Positions 1-6,249 are shown, numbered from the stretch's first letter. The stretch: DNA of 11,907 nt from Bacteroidota bacterium (GCA_947450015.1 CANFUB010000057.1:1-11907); one strand, 5' to 3'. Notes: a model not told the origin generated them from the letters alone. A program made the numbers and translations.

Positions 1-4
1 ATTG

Positions 5-12
5 CAAACCTA
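5..12 (-). promoter_or_regulatory. Possible -7 element (TAGGTTTG) for a gene left of the window
   Basis: An exact TAnnTTTG match read on the minus strand. The best upstream CAAA (37-40, TTTG on the minus strand) is 24 bp away, a little longer than usual. The gene it would serve lies outside the window, so this is only a candidate. Confidence 0.2.
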
Positions 13-276
13 ACAAACCGCCAATTACTTAATATTCAAATCCATTAGATTGCTTAATCCGCATTTTAAATTTCTACGACCGTTTATGTCTAATCATTTT
101 TAGCACTTTAAAAATTGATAAAAAAAAGGTTGTTTTCAATTGAACACAAAATCTCCGTTTAAATGCAAGCTTTAAATTGCCGTTTTTTTATTTCCTCTAC
201 ATACTTGTAATTATACATCGGCAATACATTATCTAATTTTTTAATCGATAATCAGGTTTTGTATCTTAAAAATGAA

Positions 277-284
277 TTATTTTG
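277..284 (+). promoter_or_regulatory. Imperfect -7 element (TTATTTTG) abutting the mscS-like start
   Basis: One mismatch to TAnnTTTG, followed by CAAT and then the ATG at 289. A TTTG at 258-261 lies 15 bp upstream, short for a -33 element. If real, the transcript would be nearly leaderless, and the alternative TTG start at 259 would fall inside the promoter rather than in the message. Confidence 0.25.
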
Positions 285-288
285 CAAT

Positions 289-1041
289 ATGATTTGGCAA
301 CACACTCCTAAAACTATTTTCTTCATCATTCTTTTCATCGGTTTGTACAGTCTGAAATTTGCAATGTTGTTTGTTTACAAAAAACGAAACAATATTAAAG
401 GAAAAGATAATTTTGTTATCGGCATTAATACCATCTATTATTTATTGCTTTCCTGTGTAACAATAGTTTTCATCCTAGTGTTGTTTCGAATAAACGTTCG
501 CGAATTCTTTACATCTATTTCCATTCTTGCAGCAGCCATTGCAATTGTTGCCAAAGATTATATATCAAATGCTATCAATGGCATGATTTTAATGTTTAAT
601 AATCAAATATCAATTGACGATTATATTCAAATAGGTGATCAAAAAGGTAAAATTTCCCACATCACATTGTTAAATCTACAAATAATTAACGAAAATGATG
701 ACCTAATTTTTATACCAAACAACATGGTTTTAAGTAACGAAATTATTAATTATACGAAAGGTTCAAGTCTTAAAACATCTGTCGAATTTACAACCGATAC
801 AAAATACATTTCTTCTATCGATGAGCTGGAAAAATACTTGGTTGAAAATGTTGTAAAACTTAATGAATACGCAGATGTAGAGAGTTTTAGATTGCGCATA
901 ATGTCAGTTAAAAGTACCGCTATAAAATTGAAAGCAGAAGGTAAATTAAACTCCAAAGAACGCAAACATGAAAGGCTTTTTAGACGTCAAATAATTAATG
1001 CTTGGATTCAGTACATTAATCTACAAAAAAAGGCAGTGTAA
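289..1041 (+). CDS. Small MscS-family mechanosensitive ion channel
   Basis: Probably an inner-membrane channel of the MscS family, which opens under membrane tension and releases small solutes during hypo-osmotic shock. The 250-residue product has three hydrophobic segments (about 9-27, 47-66 and 75-105). The third is the pore-type helix, rich in Ala, Ile and Gly (ISILAAAIAIVAKDYISNAI), and continues into the MscS beta domain (IDDYIQIGDQKGKISHITLLNLQI). A short alpha/beta cytoplasmic domain follows. The length is close to E. coli MscS, with no added sensory domain. I chose ATG 289; an in-frame TTG at 259 would add ten residues of no obvious value and overlaps a possible promoter. The gene seems to stand alone: the next gene has its own promoter-like element. 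The family assignment is firm; the gating stimulus and ion preference are not visible. Confidence 0.85.
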   Translation: MIWQHTPKTIFFIILFIGLYSLKFAMLFVYKKRNNIKGKDNFVIGINTIYYLLLSCVTIVFILVLFRINVREFFTSISILAAAIAIVAKDYISNAINGMILMFNNQISIDDYIQIGDQKGKISHITLLNLQIINENDDLIFIPNNMVLSNEIINYTKGSSLKTSVEFTTDTKYISSIDELEKYLVENVVKLNEYADVESFRLRIMSVKSTAIKLKAEGKLNSKERKHERLFRRQIINAWIQYINLQKKAV

Positions 1042-1085
1042 ACTATTTTAAACATTTCTTTAAAAATTATTCTAAAATTTTAAAT

Positions 1086-1111
1086 TTGTATTGATTCAAC
1101 ATTTATTTTTG
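1086..1111 (+). promoter_or_regulatory. Promoter: TTG and TATTTTTG (TAnnTTTG type)
   Basis: An exact -7 element TATTTTTG lies at 1104-1111, followed by CATCAT. A TTTG at 1085-1088 is a possible -33 element with a 15-bp spacer, shorter than the usual 17-23. The element ends 36 nt before the ATG at 1148, so a leader of about 30 nt is expected for the acidic-protein gene. Confidence 0.5.
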
Positions 1112-1147
1112 CATCATAATATTAATTAAATTTCTAAATTGAAACCG

Positions 1148-1471
1148 ATGGACAAAAAAAGAAGAATTGTGGATTACAGCAACGTTCCAGAAGATATTTT
1201 AAACATGATGGGCGAACTTTACCCAAATGGCTACGAACGTGATGTTATTAAATTTCCAAATGCAAAAGGAGAATTAATTTCTGCTGTAAGAGTTGAGACA
1301 GATGATACCATTTTTTTAATCAAAGTTTCATCTCAATTGAAACAAATGTTTGATGATTTAGAAATTGACGAAATTGACCTTAGTAACGAAGCTGATGATG
1401 ATGCGTCAAACGACGATGATGAAGATCAATACAGCAAAGACAAGCCGAAAGACGATGATTACGAGGATTAA
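1148..1471 (+). CDS. Short conserved-type acidic protein of unknown function
   Basis: A 107-residue soluble protein with no signal peptide or membrane segment. The N-terminal part (about 1-75) looks like a small folded domain with the features VDYSNVPEDILNMM, YPNGYERDVIKFPNAKGE and DDTIFLIKVSSQL. The last 30 or so residues are almost all Asp, Glu, Ser, Asn and Lys and are probably disordered. From memory it resembles a short Bacteroidota family with the same VDY.../YPxGY.../NAKGE/...LVKVS layout, sometimes auto-labelled DNA primase; I see no primase motif and would not use that name. ATG 1148 is preferred over the in-frame TTG at 1139. The stop codon overlaps that of the convergent murF. The acidic tail might suggest contact with a basic partner or nucleic-acid mimicry, but that is only inference. 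Confidence 0.7.
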   Translation: MDKKRRIVDYSNVPEDILNMMGELYPNGYERDVIKFPNAKGELISAVRVETDDTIFLIKVSSQLKQMFDDLEIDEIDLSNEADDDASNDDDEDQYSKDKPKDDDYED

Positions 1472-2754
1472 AATAATTCTCTAAAGTCTTCCATTTTCAT
1501 TCCCCTAGAACCCTTTATTAAAACATTGTAATGACTATAAGCTTTTTGCTTTACATAGTCCATTGCCTCGGCCTTGTTTTCGAATAATTGAATGCCCTCC
1601 ATTTGGGTAGTGAAAAAGTCGTGACCAACCAATATGGTTTCTATGTCTGAAAAACTTGCGCATAATTTTGCAATACCTAAATGTTCTTGTGCTGCATGAT
1701 CGCCTAGTTCGAACATGTCGCCAATTAACATCAATTGTTTTTGATCATTCATTTTTTCAAAGGTGTGAATCGCTGACTCAACACTGCTTGGATTGGCATT
1801 ATAGGCATCTAGTAAAATGGTATTGCTTCTTTCCGTATGAATGATTTGTGAACGGTTGTTGGTGGGCGCATAAGCCGCAATTCCTTTAGCTAAATTCGCT
1901 GTCTCAATTTTAAAATAACTTCCAATGGCAATAGCTGCCGCTATGTTTTGCAAATTGTGCTCACCCATTAATGGTGATTCCATTTTATGATTTGCGTATT
2001 CAAATGCTATACTTGGTATAACATGTAGACCTTTTATAGCATAATTAACAGCTGTTGAATGAATGCTGTAGGTGGTTTTATTTTCAATACGCTTGCTCAT
2101 ATTGTTGAGCCAAAGATCGTCTGCATTCACAAAAGCATGGCCATGGTTTTTAACTAAAAAATCATAGAGCTCACTCTCAGCTTGTGCTACACCCTCTATA
2201 CTGCCAAAGCCTTCTAAATGCTCTTTGCCAATGTTCGTAATAATACCCATATCTGGTTCAGCAATTTGACACAATTCGGCAATGTCGCCAATATGGTTGG
2301 CCCCCAATTCGATGACTGCAATTTCACAATCCGATTTGATTGCTAATAGTGTTAGCGGTACACCAATGTGATTATTGAGATTGCCTTTGGTGAATTCAAT
2401 TTTATATTGTGTGCTTAACACAGCGCTTACCAATTCTTTGGTAGTGGTTTTTCCATTGCTGCCGCCTATTCCTAGTATTTTAGCCTTTAATTGTTTCCTG
2501 TGATAATTCGCTAAATCTTGCAAGGTTTTTAAAACATCTTGCACCATTAAAATTTGTGGATGTTCTGCCGTTACTTCATCAGTAATGGCATATCGCGCGC
2601 CTGCTTCAATAGCATTTAATGCAAAGGTGTTGCCATTAAAATTAGGACCTTTTAAAGCAAAGAAAATGGAGCCTTCTGAAATTTTGCGTGTGTCGGTGCA
2701 AATGCTCTGCTGACAAGTCATAAACAAACGGTATAGTTCTGCAATTTGAATCAT
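1468..2754 (-). CDS. murF: UDP-N-acetylmuramoyl-tripeptide--D-alanyl-D-alanine ligase
   Basis: Cytoplasmic ATP-dependent ligase that adds D-Ala-D-Ala to the UDP-MurNAc-tripeptide, the last soluble step of peptidoglycan precursor synthesis. Counting from ATG 2754 (428 residues): N-terminal substrate domain with CTDTRKI (19-25) and FFALKGPNFNG; P-loop GGSNGKTTTKE (97-107, with Gly97 where Thr is usual); NNHIGVP (127-133); ELGANH (149-154); TNIGKEHLEGFGS (173-185); C-terminal domain with DAYNANPSSVES, GDMFELGDHAAQEH and IKGSRGMKMEDF. All family landmarks are present except that Glu193 (AQAESEL) replaces the lysine of the AKxEL motif, which is carbamoylated in Mur ligases. The frame stays open to an upstream ATG at 2856, but those 34 residues do not resemble MurF and a -7-like element lies at 2761-2768, so 2754 is preferred. 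Here murF is not in a division/cell-wall cluster. Confidence 0.93.
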   Translation of the reverse strand: MIQIAELYRLFMTCQQSICTDTRKISEGSIFFALKGPNFNGNTFALNAIEAGARYAITDEVTAEHPQILMVQDVLKTLQDLANYHRKQLKAKILGIGGSNGKTTTKELVSAVLSTQYKIEFTKGNLNNHIGVPLTLLAIKSDCEIAVIELGANHIGDIAELCQIAEPDMGIITNIGKEHLEGFGSIEGVAQAESELYDFLVKNHGHAFVNADDLWLNNMSKRIENKTTYSIHSTAVNYAIKGLHVIPSIAFEYANHKMESPLMGEHNLQNIAAAIAIGSYFKIETANLAKGIAAYAPTNNRSQIIHTERSNTILLDAYNANPSSVESAIHTFEKMNDQKQLMLIGDMFELGDHAAQEHLGIAKLCASFSDIETILVGHDFFTTQMEGIQLFENKAEAMDYVKQKAYSHYNVLIKGSRGMKMEDFRELF

Positions 2755-2760
2755 TGGATG

Positions 2761-2768
2761 CAAAAATA
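2761..2768 (-). promoter_or_regulatory. -7 element (TATTTTTG) directly upstream of murF
   Basis: Read on the minus strand, TATTTTTG is followed by CATCCA and then the ATG at 2754. It is an exact TAnnTTTG match and shares the 12-base string TATTTTTGCATC with the element at 1104-1115. There is no good TTG at the proper distance upstream. Its position would make the murF message leaderless or nearly so, and it argues against the longer start at 2856. Confidence 0.35.
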
Positions 2769-2910
2769 GGAATTGTTTCAGTTTTAAAAAGTTTAAATTA
2801 TACCTTGTATTTCTGAGCTTCTTTCCAAGAATAGCAAGAAGGCTGAAATCTAGCATTGTGCTTCAACGCAAAATACAAGTGAAATATATTCAAACTATTA
2901 GGCATCGTCA

Positions 2911-2942
2911 TTGGGAATTTTGTGTCTTATTAATTATATTTG
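2911..2942 (+). promoter_or_regulatory. Promoter: TTG-N21-TATATTTG
   Basis: A -33-like TTG (2911-2913), a 21-bp spacer and an exact -7 element TATATTTG (2935-2942), ending 10 nt before the ATG at 2953. Spacing and orientation fit the Bacteroidota housekeeping promoter and predict a leader of only a few nucleotides for the VCBS-protein gene. Confidence 0.55.
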
Positions 2943-2952
2943 AAATAATATT

Positions 2953-5322
2953 ATGTCTAAACTATACCAAACTACCTTGTTGTCCGTTTTACTTGCTTGT
3001 TTTAGTCAGCTTGCGGCCCAAACTTTTCCATACAGGATAACCGATAGTTTGAATTTTTTGGACGCTGCGAATAATCCATACAACAAAGCCCTTACTGGTG
3101 GTTTTCAAGCACCCCAGTTCAGTGCCTGCGATTTGGATGGCGATGGCAAAAAGGACTTGGTGATTTACGACAGAATCGATGGTCGCATTGTAACCCTCAT
3201 CAATACAGGTTCTGCTGGCGTATTAAAGTACAAACTCGATAACCGATATGCTACTTATTTTCCTTCATTTTCTGCGAATGCTTGGATGCTCATGCGCGAT
3301 TTCAATTTAGATGGGAAGGAAGATATTTTTACAGTTGACAATACTGCCCGTTTAATTGTCTATAAAAATATTTCAAGTGGAGGTATCCCGAAATTTGATA
3401 AACTCCCACAAGTAACCTACCGCAATATTTCCCCTGCTGGTTCAGGAATTGAGTACAATGATCTGGGTTTCCCATTCATACATTTGCCTGGTATTGGGGA
3501 TGTCGACTTCGATGGCGATTTGGATATTTTAACCTACACCAACCAAGGCGGGGCCATTGGCATGTATATGAATATACAAGTTGAACTTGGATTACCTGCT
3601 GATAGCATGAGGTTTCAGGATGTTGATTGGCGTTGGGGCGATTTTTACGATTTTGATTGTAACAAGTATTTACTCAACATGGGAGATAGTGGAGGTAAGC
3701 GCGGCATTTCTAAATTCTATGGCAAACGCCATACCAATGGGTCTTCTATCTGCATGTTCGATGCCGACAATGACAAGGACATGGACATCGTTTTAGGTAA
3801 TGAAGGTTGCGACCACATGGTATTCCTAGAAAATGGCAAGAAAAATTACAATACCAGGTATGACACCATCATTCGTTATGATACCAATTTTGTGAGTGCC
3901 TTTAATAGGGCCAAAGTTTGGTTGTATCCTGCAGGTTATTATTTAGATTTAGACAATGATGGCAAACGCGATTTTGTGATGGCACCCAACAGTAATTCAT
4001 ATCCTATTCAAAGTATTAATCAAATCTTTTGGTTTAAAAATACTGGCCTCGATGCTGCACCTGTTTTTGGCGCTAAACAATTGCTTTTCGCAAATGATAT
4101 AATAGATATTGGCACCCGCAATTCATGGGCTTGTGCCGACTGGGACCGCGATGGTGACATGGACTGTATTTGTGCCACCAATGCCGATTCTGCATGGAAA
4201 AATGTATTGTATGACAGGATCTATTTGTTCGAAAACAAAGGCAATGCCACTGCGCCAGCTTTGAAATTAGCGAGTACCAACTTTGGAAATTTTGCAAGCT
4301 ACAAACAAGTTGGTGTTAATCTTGCCATTTCCGATATGGACAATGATGGTAAACTCGATTTAGTAATTGGCAACAACAAAGGTGATATTAGTTTTTATAA
4401 AAATACCAGTGCAACGAACAATACTTTAACGCCAAGTTTTATTGCAGCTAACAACACTTTCCCTGGTTTCGATATCAATGTAGGGGCCAATAGTGCGCCT
4501 GCCATTGGCGATATTGATGGCGATGGTTTAAAAGATTTAGTGATTGGTAGTAAAGATACCTTTCTAAAATATTATCAAAATGTAGGTAGTAAAACAGTGC
4601 CTGATTTTAATTTTGTGACCCGATTCTTCGGTCAAGCCTCACCAAAAGACTCCTTTGGTTTTTTCTATATCCACGATTATTGTTACGATAGTTTGGGAAA
4701 TCCAAACTGCGATACCATTGTTGGCTATGGTATCTATTATGAAAAATATTTGTATTCTGTGCCGCAAATTGGCGACCTAAATGGTGATGGTAAATTGGAG
4801 TTATTGGTAGGCAATACAGTGGGCAATTTAAAATTATACGCCATCAACAAATCAAATCCTACGGCCAAATTTACCCAGTACAACGATTTTTATTTTTACA
4901 ATGTGTTGCAAAATAAAAAAATGTTGAATTACCGTTTTGGCAATAGGGTATCACCAGCCTTGGTTAATTTAGAAGGCGACTCGGTACCCGAAATTATAGT
5001 GGCCATCAGTCGCGGAGGTATTAATTATTTGAAACCTAATTTCAATTATAAACGCAGTGGTTTAGCCAATATTCAAACCATCGAACAAATTGCAGTCTAC
5101 CCTAATCCAGCTAACGACTATACCTCGGTTGCGTTAGATGTTAAAGACATCAAAAGCCTTCAAATCATCACTATTAATGGTCAAGTGTTTCAACCCTTGT
5201 TCACGCAAGATGGAAACAGTATTAAAATTCAAACGGGTGACTTAAGCAATGGCATTTATTTCATTAACATCGAAACCAATGCTGGTGTTATAAAGGTAGG
5301 AAAACTAGAAATTCTTAAATAG
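2953..5322 (+). CDS. Secreted VCBS/FG-GAP repeat protein with T9SS C-terminal sorting domain
   Basis: Probably exported by Sec, carried across the outer membrane by the type IX secretion system, then anchored or released at the surface. Residues 1-22 form a signal peptide (Lys near the start, hydrophobic core, cleavage near LAAQ). The body carries about ten calcium-type DxDxDG-like loops, at roughly residues 60-68, 116-124, 183-191, 269-278, 332-340, 396-404, 461-469, 520-528, 608-616 and 672-680. Many are followed by phrases such as YKNTS, FENKG or YQNVG. This is the beta-propeller pattern of VCBS/FG-GAP proteins, and some loops are degenerate (the tenth reads NLEGDSVPE). Residues about 711-789 form the type A sorting domain: VYPNPANDY, then INGQV, then GIYFINIETNAG and a basic end. 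No catalytic domain is visible, so adhesion or ligand binding is a guess. It is divergent from murF and has its own promoter. Confidence 0.9.
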   Translation: MSKLYQTTLLSVLLACFSQLAAQTFPYRITDSLNFLDAANNPYNKALTGGFQAPQFSACDLDGDGKKDLVIYDRIDGRIVTLINTGSAGVLKYKLDNRYATYFPSFSANAWMLMRDFNLDGKEDIFTVDNTARLIVYKNISSGGIPKFDKLPQVTYRNISPAGSGIEYNDLGFPFIHLPGIGDVDFDGDLDILTYTNQGGAIGMYMNIQVELGLPADSMRFQDVDWRWGDFYDFDCNKYLLNMGDSGGKRGISKFYGKRHTNGSSICMFDADNDKDMDIVLGNEGCDHMVFLENGKKNYNTRYDTIIRYDTNFVSAFNRAKVWLYPAGYYLDLDNDGKRDFVMAPNSNSYPIQSINQIFWFKNTGLDAAPVFGAKQLLFANDIIDIGTRNSWACADWDRDGDMDCICATNADSAWKNVLYDRIYLFENKGNATAPALKLASTNFGNFASYKQVGVNLAISDMDNDGKLDLVIGNNKGDISFYKNTSATNNTLTPSFIAANNTFPGFDINVGANSAPAIGDIDGDGLKDLVIGSKDTFLKYYQNVGSKTVPDFNFVTRFFGQASPKDSFGFFYIHDYCYDSLGNPNCDTIVGYGIYYEKYLYSVPQIGDLNGDGKLELLVGNTVGNLKLYAINKSNPTAKFTQYNDFYFYNVLQNKKMLNYRFGNRVSPALVNLEGDSVPEIIVAISRGGINYLKPNFNYKRSGLANIQTIEQIAVYPNPANDYTSVALDVKDIKSLQIITINGQVFQPLFTQDGNSIKIQTGDLSNGIYFINIETNAGVIKVGKLEILK

Positions 5323-5323
5323 T

Positions 5324-5430
5324 ATTAGTTGTTTTATTTTCTCTAAAAATAAAAACAGAGATTAGTTCTTTTTATTTTCTCTAAAAATAAAAACAGGATT
5401 AGTTCTTTTTATTTTCTCTAAAAATAAAAA
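5324..5430. repeat. 37-bp tandem repeat, about 2.9 copies, overlapping the ftsB-like 3' end
   Basis: Copies lie at 5324-5360, 5361-5397 and 5398-5430 (the last partial, 33 nt). Each begins ATTAGTT and contains TTTTATTTT, CTCT and AAAAATAAAA; the first two end in CAGAG or CAGG. Copies 2 and 3 are identical over 33 nt; copy 1 differs by a G for C and one missing T. Copy 3 encodes the last ten codons and stop of the ftsB-like gene on the minus strand, so the other two look like untranslated duplicates of that gene end. Each copy holds an inverted repeat with a five-base loop. Confidence 0.9.
5332..5393. terminator. Possible bidirectional terminator: two tandem A/T hairpins
   Basis: Between the convergent VCBS and ftsB-like genes, perfect inverted repeats occur at 5332-5354 (9-bp arms) and 5369-5393 (10-bp arms TTTTTATTTT and AAAATAAAAA, loop CTCTA). 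A third lies inside the ftsB-like coding end at 5406-5430. They sit where both transcripts should end and supply T-rich tracts in both directions. The stems contain no G or C, which makes them weak for intrinsic terminators, so the function is uncertain. Confidence 0.35.
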
Positions 5431-5689
5431 GATCTTCATTGTCCCGTTTCATGAAGTATTTTTCGCGGGCGAATTTTTCAAGATTTTTTGTGTTACTGAA
5501 AAGTTCTAATTGCGTTTTGCGCGCCATCGCTATTTCAGTCGTGTAATAGGTTTTCTTGTCTTTCAAATCACCAATTTCACTTCTCAACTTAATTAGTTCA
5601 ATAAAATTATTGCTGTCAAAAATGGTCATCCAAACTATAGCAGTAATGCCCACTACCCAAAACCGATATTTTTGCCACAACTTTTTCAT
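5399..5689 (-). CDS. DivIC/FtsB-like septum formation initiator protein
   Basis: A 96-residue bitopic inner-membrane protein of the FtsB/DivIC type, which in other bacteria joins FtsL and FtsQ/DivIB in the divisome and helps activate septal peptidoglycan synthesis. It has a basic N-terminus (MKKLWQKYRFW), one membrane segment at about 10-26, then a Lys/Glu-rich helix at about 30-60 that fits the family's coiled coil (LIKLRSEIGDLKDKKTYYTTEI). The conserved-type end follows: LEKFAREKYFMKRDNEDLFIF. The length is typical. The start is ATG 5689; an ATG four bases upstream is out of frame. A near-match -7 element (AATCTTTG, 5702 to 5695) lies just before the start. The last ten codons lie in the third copy of the tandem repeat. 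It sits downstream of the PTPS gene on the same strand with a 59-bp gap; no other division gene is nearby. Confidence 0.8.
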   Translation of the reverse strand: MKKLWQKYRFWVVGITAIVWMTIFDSNNFIELIKLRSEIGDLKDKKTYYTTEIAMARKTQLELFSNTKNLEKFAREKYFMKRDNEDLFIFRENKKN

Positions 5690-5694
5690 CCATG

Positions 5695-5702
5695 CAAAGA
5701 TT
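5695..5702 (-). promoter_or_regulatory. Imperfect -7 element (AATCTTTG) at the ftsB-like start
   Basis: On the minus strand AATCTTTG is followed by CATGG and then the ATG at 5689. It has one mismatch to TAnnTTTG and shares the TTTGCA extension with other elements here. A TTG lies about 16 bp upstream. It would allow the gene to be transcribed independently of the PTPS gene, with almost no leader. Confidence 0.3.
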
Positions 5703-5748
5703 CAAATTTTTTCAAGTGCAATACACACAGATTTCTATCGCTTGTCTA

Positions 5749-6183
5749 TTAAAATGGAGTATCAGGACCGAAGTACTCAACAAAATTGCGCTCGGTCTCG
5801 TATAGCAATACTTTGTGCAACTTTACACCCTCTGGAAATTGAGGTGACAAAATGTTCCAAATGCCGATGGCAATATTCTCAACTGAAGGAAAAATATCTT
5901 TTAAAAAGGCCACATCTTTGTTTAAGTTTTTGTGGTCCAAAAGATCAATTACCTCGCGCTCTATCAATACTTTTAATTGCTTTAAGTCCATCACAAAACC
6001 CGTATCCTCAGAAGGGCGCCCTTTAATGGTAATGTATAAATCAAAATTGTGTCCATGCCAATTGGCATTCGCGCACTTGCCAAATACAGCCTCGTTTTGT
6101 TCAACACTCCATTTGGGATTAAATAATTTATGTGCTGCATTAAAATGGGCCTTGCGGGTAACGTATATAACGGGAGCTAACAT
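5749..6183 (-). CDS. 6-pyruvoyl-tetrahydropterin synthase / 6-carboxytetrahydropterin synthase family protein
   Basis: Cytoplasmic zinc enzyme of the PTPS/QueD family, acting on dihydroneopterin triphosphate in the queuosine or a related pterin pathway. From ATG 6183 (144 residues): HFNAAH (13-18) and HGH (43-45) supply the zinc histidines His18, His43 and His45; Cys37 (FGKCANANWHGHN) is the catalytic cysteine; Asp83-His84 (LLDHKNLN) complete the catalytic set; Glu129 (LLYETERNF) fits the pterin-binding glutamate. The Cys-to-HGH spacing is Cx5HGH, as in mammalian PTPS, rather than the Cx3HGH of classic QueD, so I leave the symbol blank. No other queuosine gene is adjacent. The frame continues to ATG 6210, but that codon overlaps an exact -7 element (6208-6215), so 6183 is the better start. 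It is divergent from hldD across 66 bp. Confidence 0.88.
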   Translation of the reverse strand: MLAPVIYVTRKAHFNAAHKLFNPKWSVEQNEAVFGKCANANWHGHNFDLYITIKGRPSEDTGFVMDLKQLKVLIEREVIDLLDHKNLNKDVAFLKDIFPSVENIAIGIWNILSPQFPEGVKLHKVLLYETERNFVEYFGPDTPF

Positions 6184-6204
6184 TTTTCTTGTATATAAAA
6201 TAGG

Positions 6205-6236
6205 TTGCAAAGTTAGGCCAATATTATTTAATTTTG
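6205..6236 (+). promoter_or_regulatory. Promoter: TTG-N21-TAATTTTG for the hldD operon
   Basis: A TTG (6205-6207), a 21-bp spacer and an exact -7 element TAATTTTG (6229-6236), ending 13 nt before the hldD ATG at 6250. The -33 part directly abuts the -7 element of the opposing PTPS-gene promoter, so the two promoters overlap. Confidence 0.55.
6208..6215 (-). promoter_or_regulatory. -7 element (TAACTTTG) for the PTPS-family gene
   Basis: Exact TAnnTTTG match on the minus strand, followed by CAACC and ending 24 nt before ATG 6183, so a leader of about 18-20 nt is expected. The upstream ATG at 6210 lies within this element, which decides the start in favour of 6183. No clear TTG is seen upstream; the nearest candidate is TTTC about 20 bp away. 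Confidence 0.5.
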
Positions 6237-6249
6237 GAAACTTACAAAT

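Larger units (their letters stand above)
1..288. other. AT-rich stretch without a gene
   Basis: No credible coding frame is visible on either strand. The stretch has many A and T runs and a weak short inverted repeat (GCAA...TTGC, about 165-180) before a T run. CAAACCTA at 5-12 reads as TAGGTTTG on the minus strand, an exact match to the Bacteroidota -7 element, so a gene may start to the left of the window on that strand. Nothing else can be supported. Confidence 0.5.

Noticed and set aside
160..192. Rho-independent terminator (GCAA...TTGC before a T run)
   Set aside because: The stem is only four pairs with an eight-base AT-rich loop, and no gene ending here is visible in the window.
259..288. 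TTG start at 259 for the MscS-like protein
   Set aside because: ATG 289 gives a normal-length family member, and the added ten residues fall in a possible promoter region.
1042..1085. Terminator after the mscS-like gene
   Set aside because: Only A/T palindromes such as TAAAATTTTA are seen; there is no GC-containing stem or defined T tract.
2755..2856. N-terminal extension of MurF from ATG 2856
   Set aside because: The 34 added residues do not resemble the MurF N-terminus, while ATG 2754 gives the normal family start and a -7-like element lies between the two.
2858..3040. A 60-codon plus-strand open frame with hydrophobic stretches
   Set aside because: It overlaps the promoter and the signal-peptide region of the VCBS gene in another frame; the hydrophobicity comes from the AT-rich sequence.
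5324..5430. Possible small CRISPR array
   Set aside because: The units are directly adjacent with no spacers between them, one unit is coding sequence, and no cas gene is present.
5556..6026. A 156-codon plus-strand open frame
   Set aside because: It lies antisense across the ftsB-like and PTPS-family genes, its translation has no domain or signal, and both opposing genes have clear family motifs.
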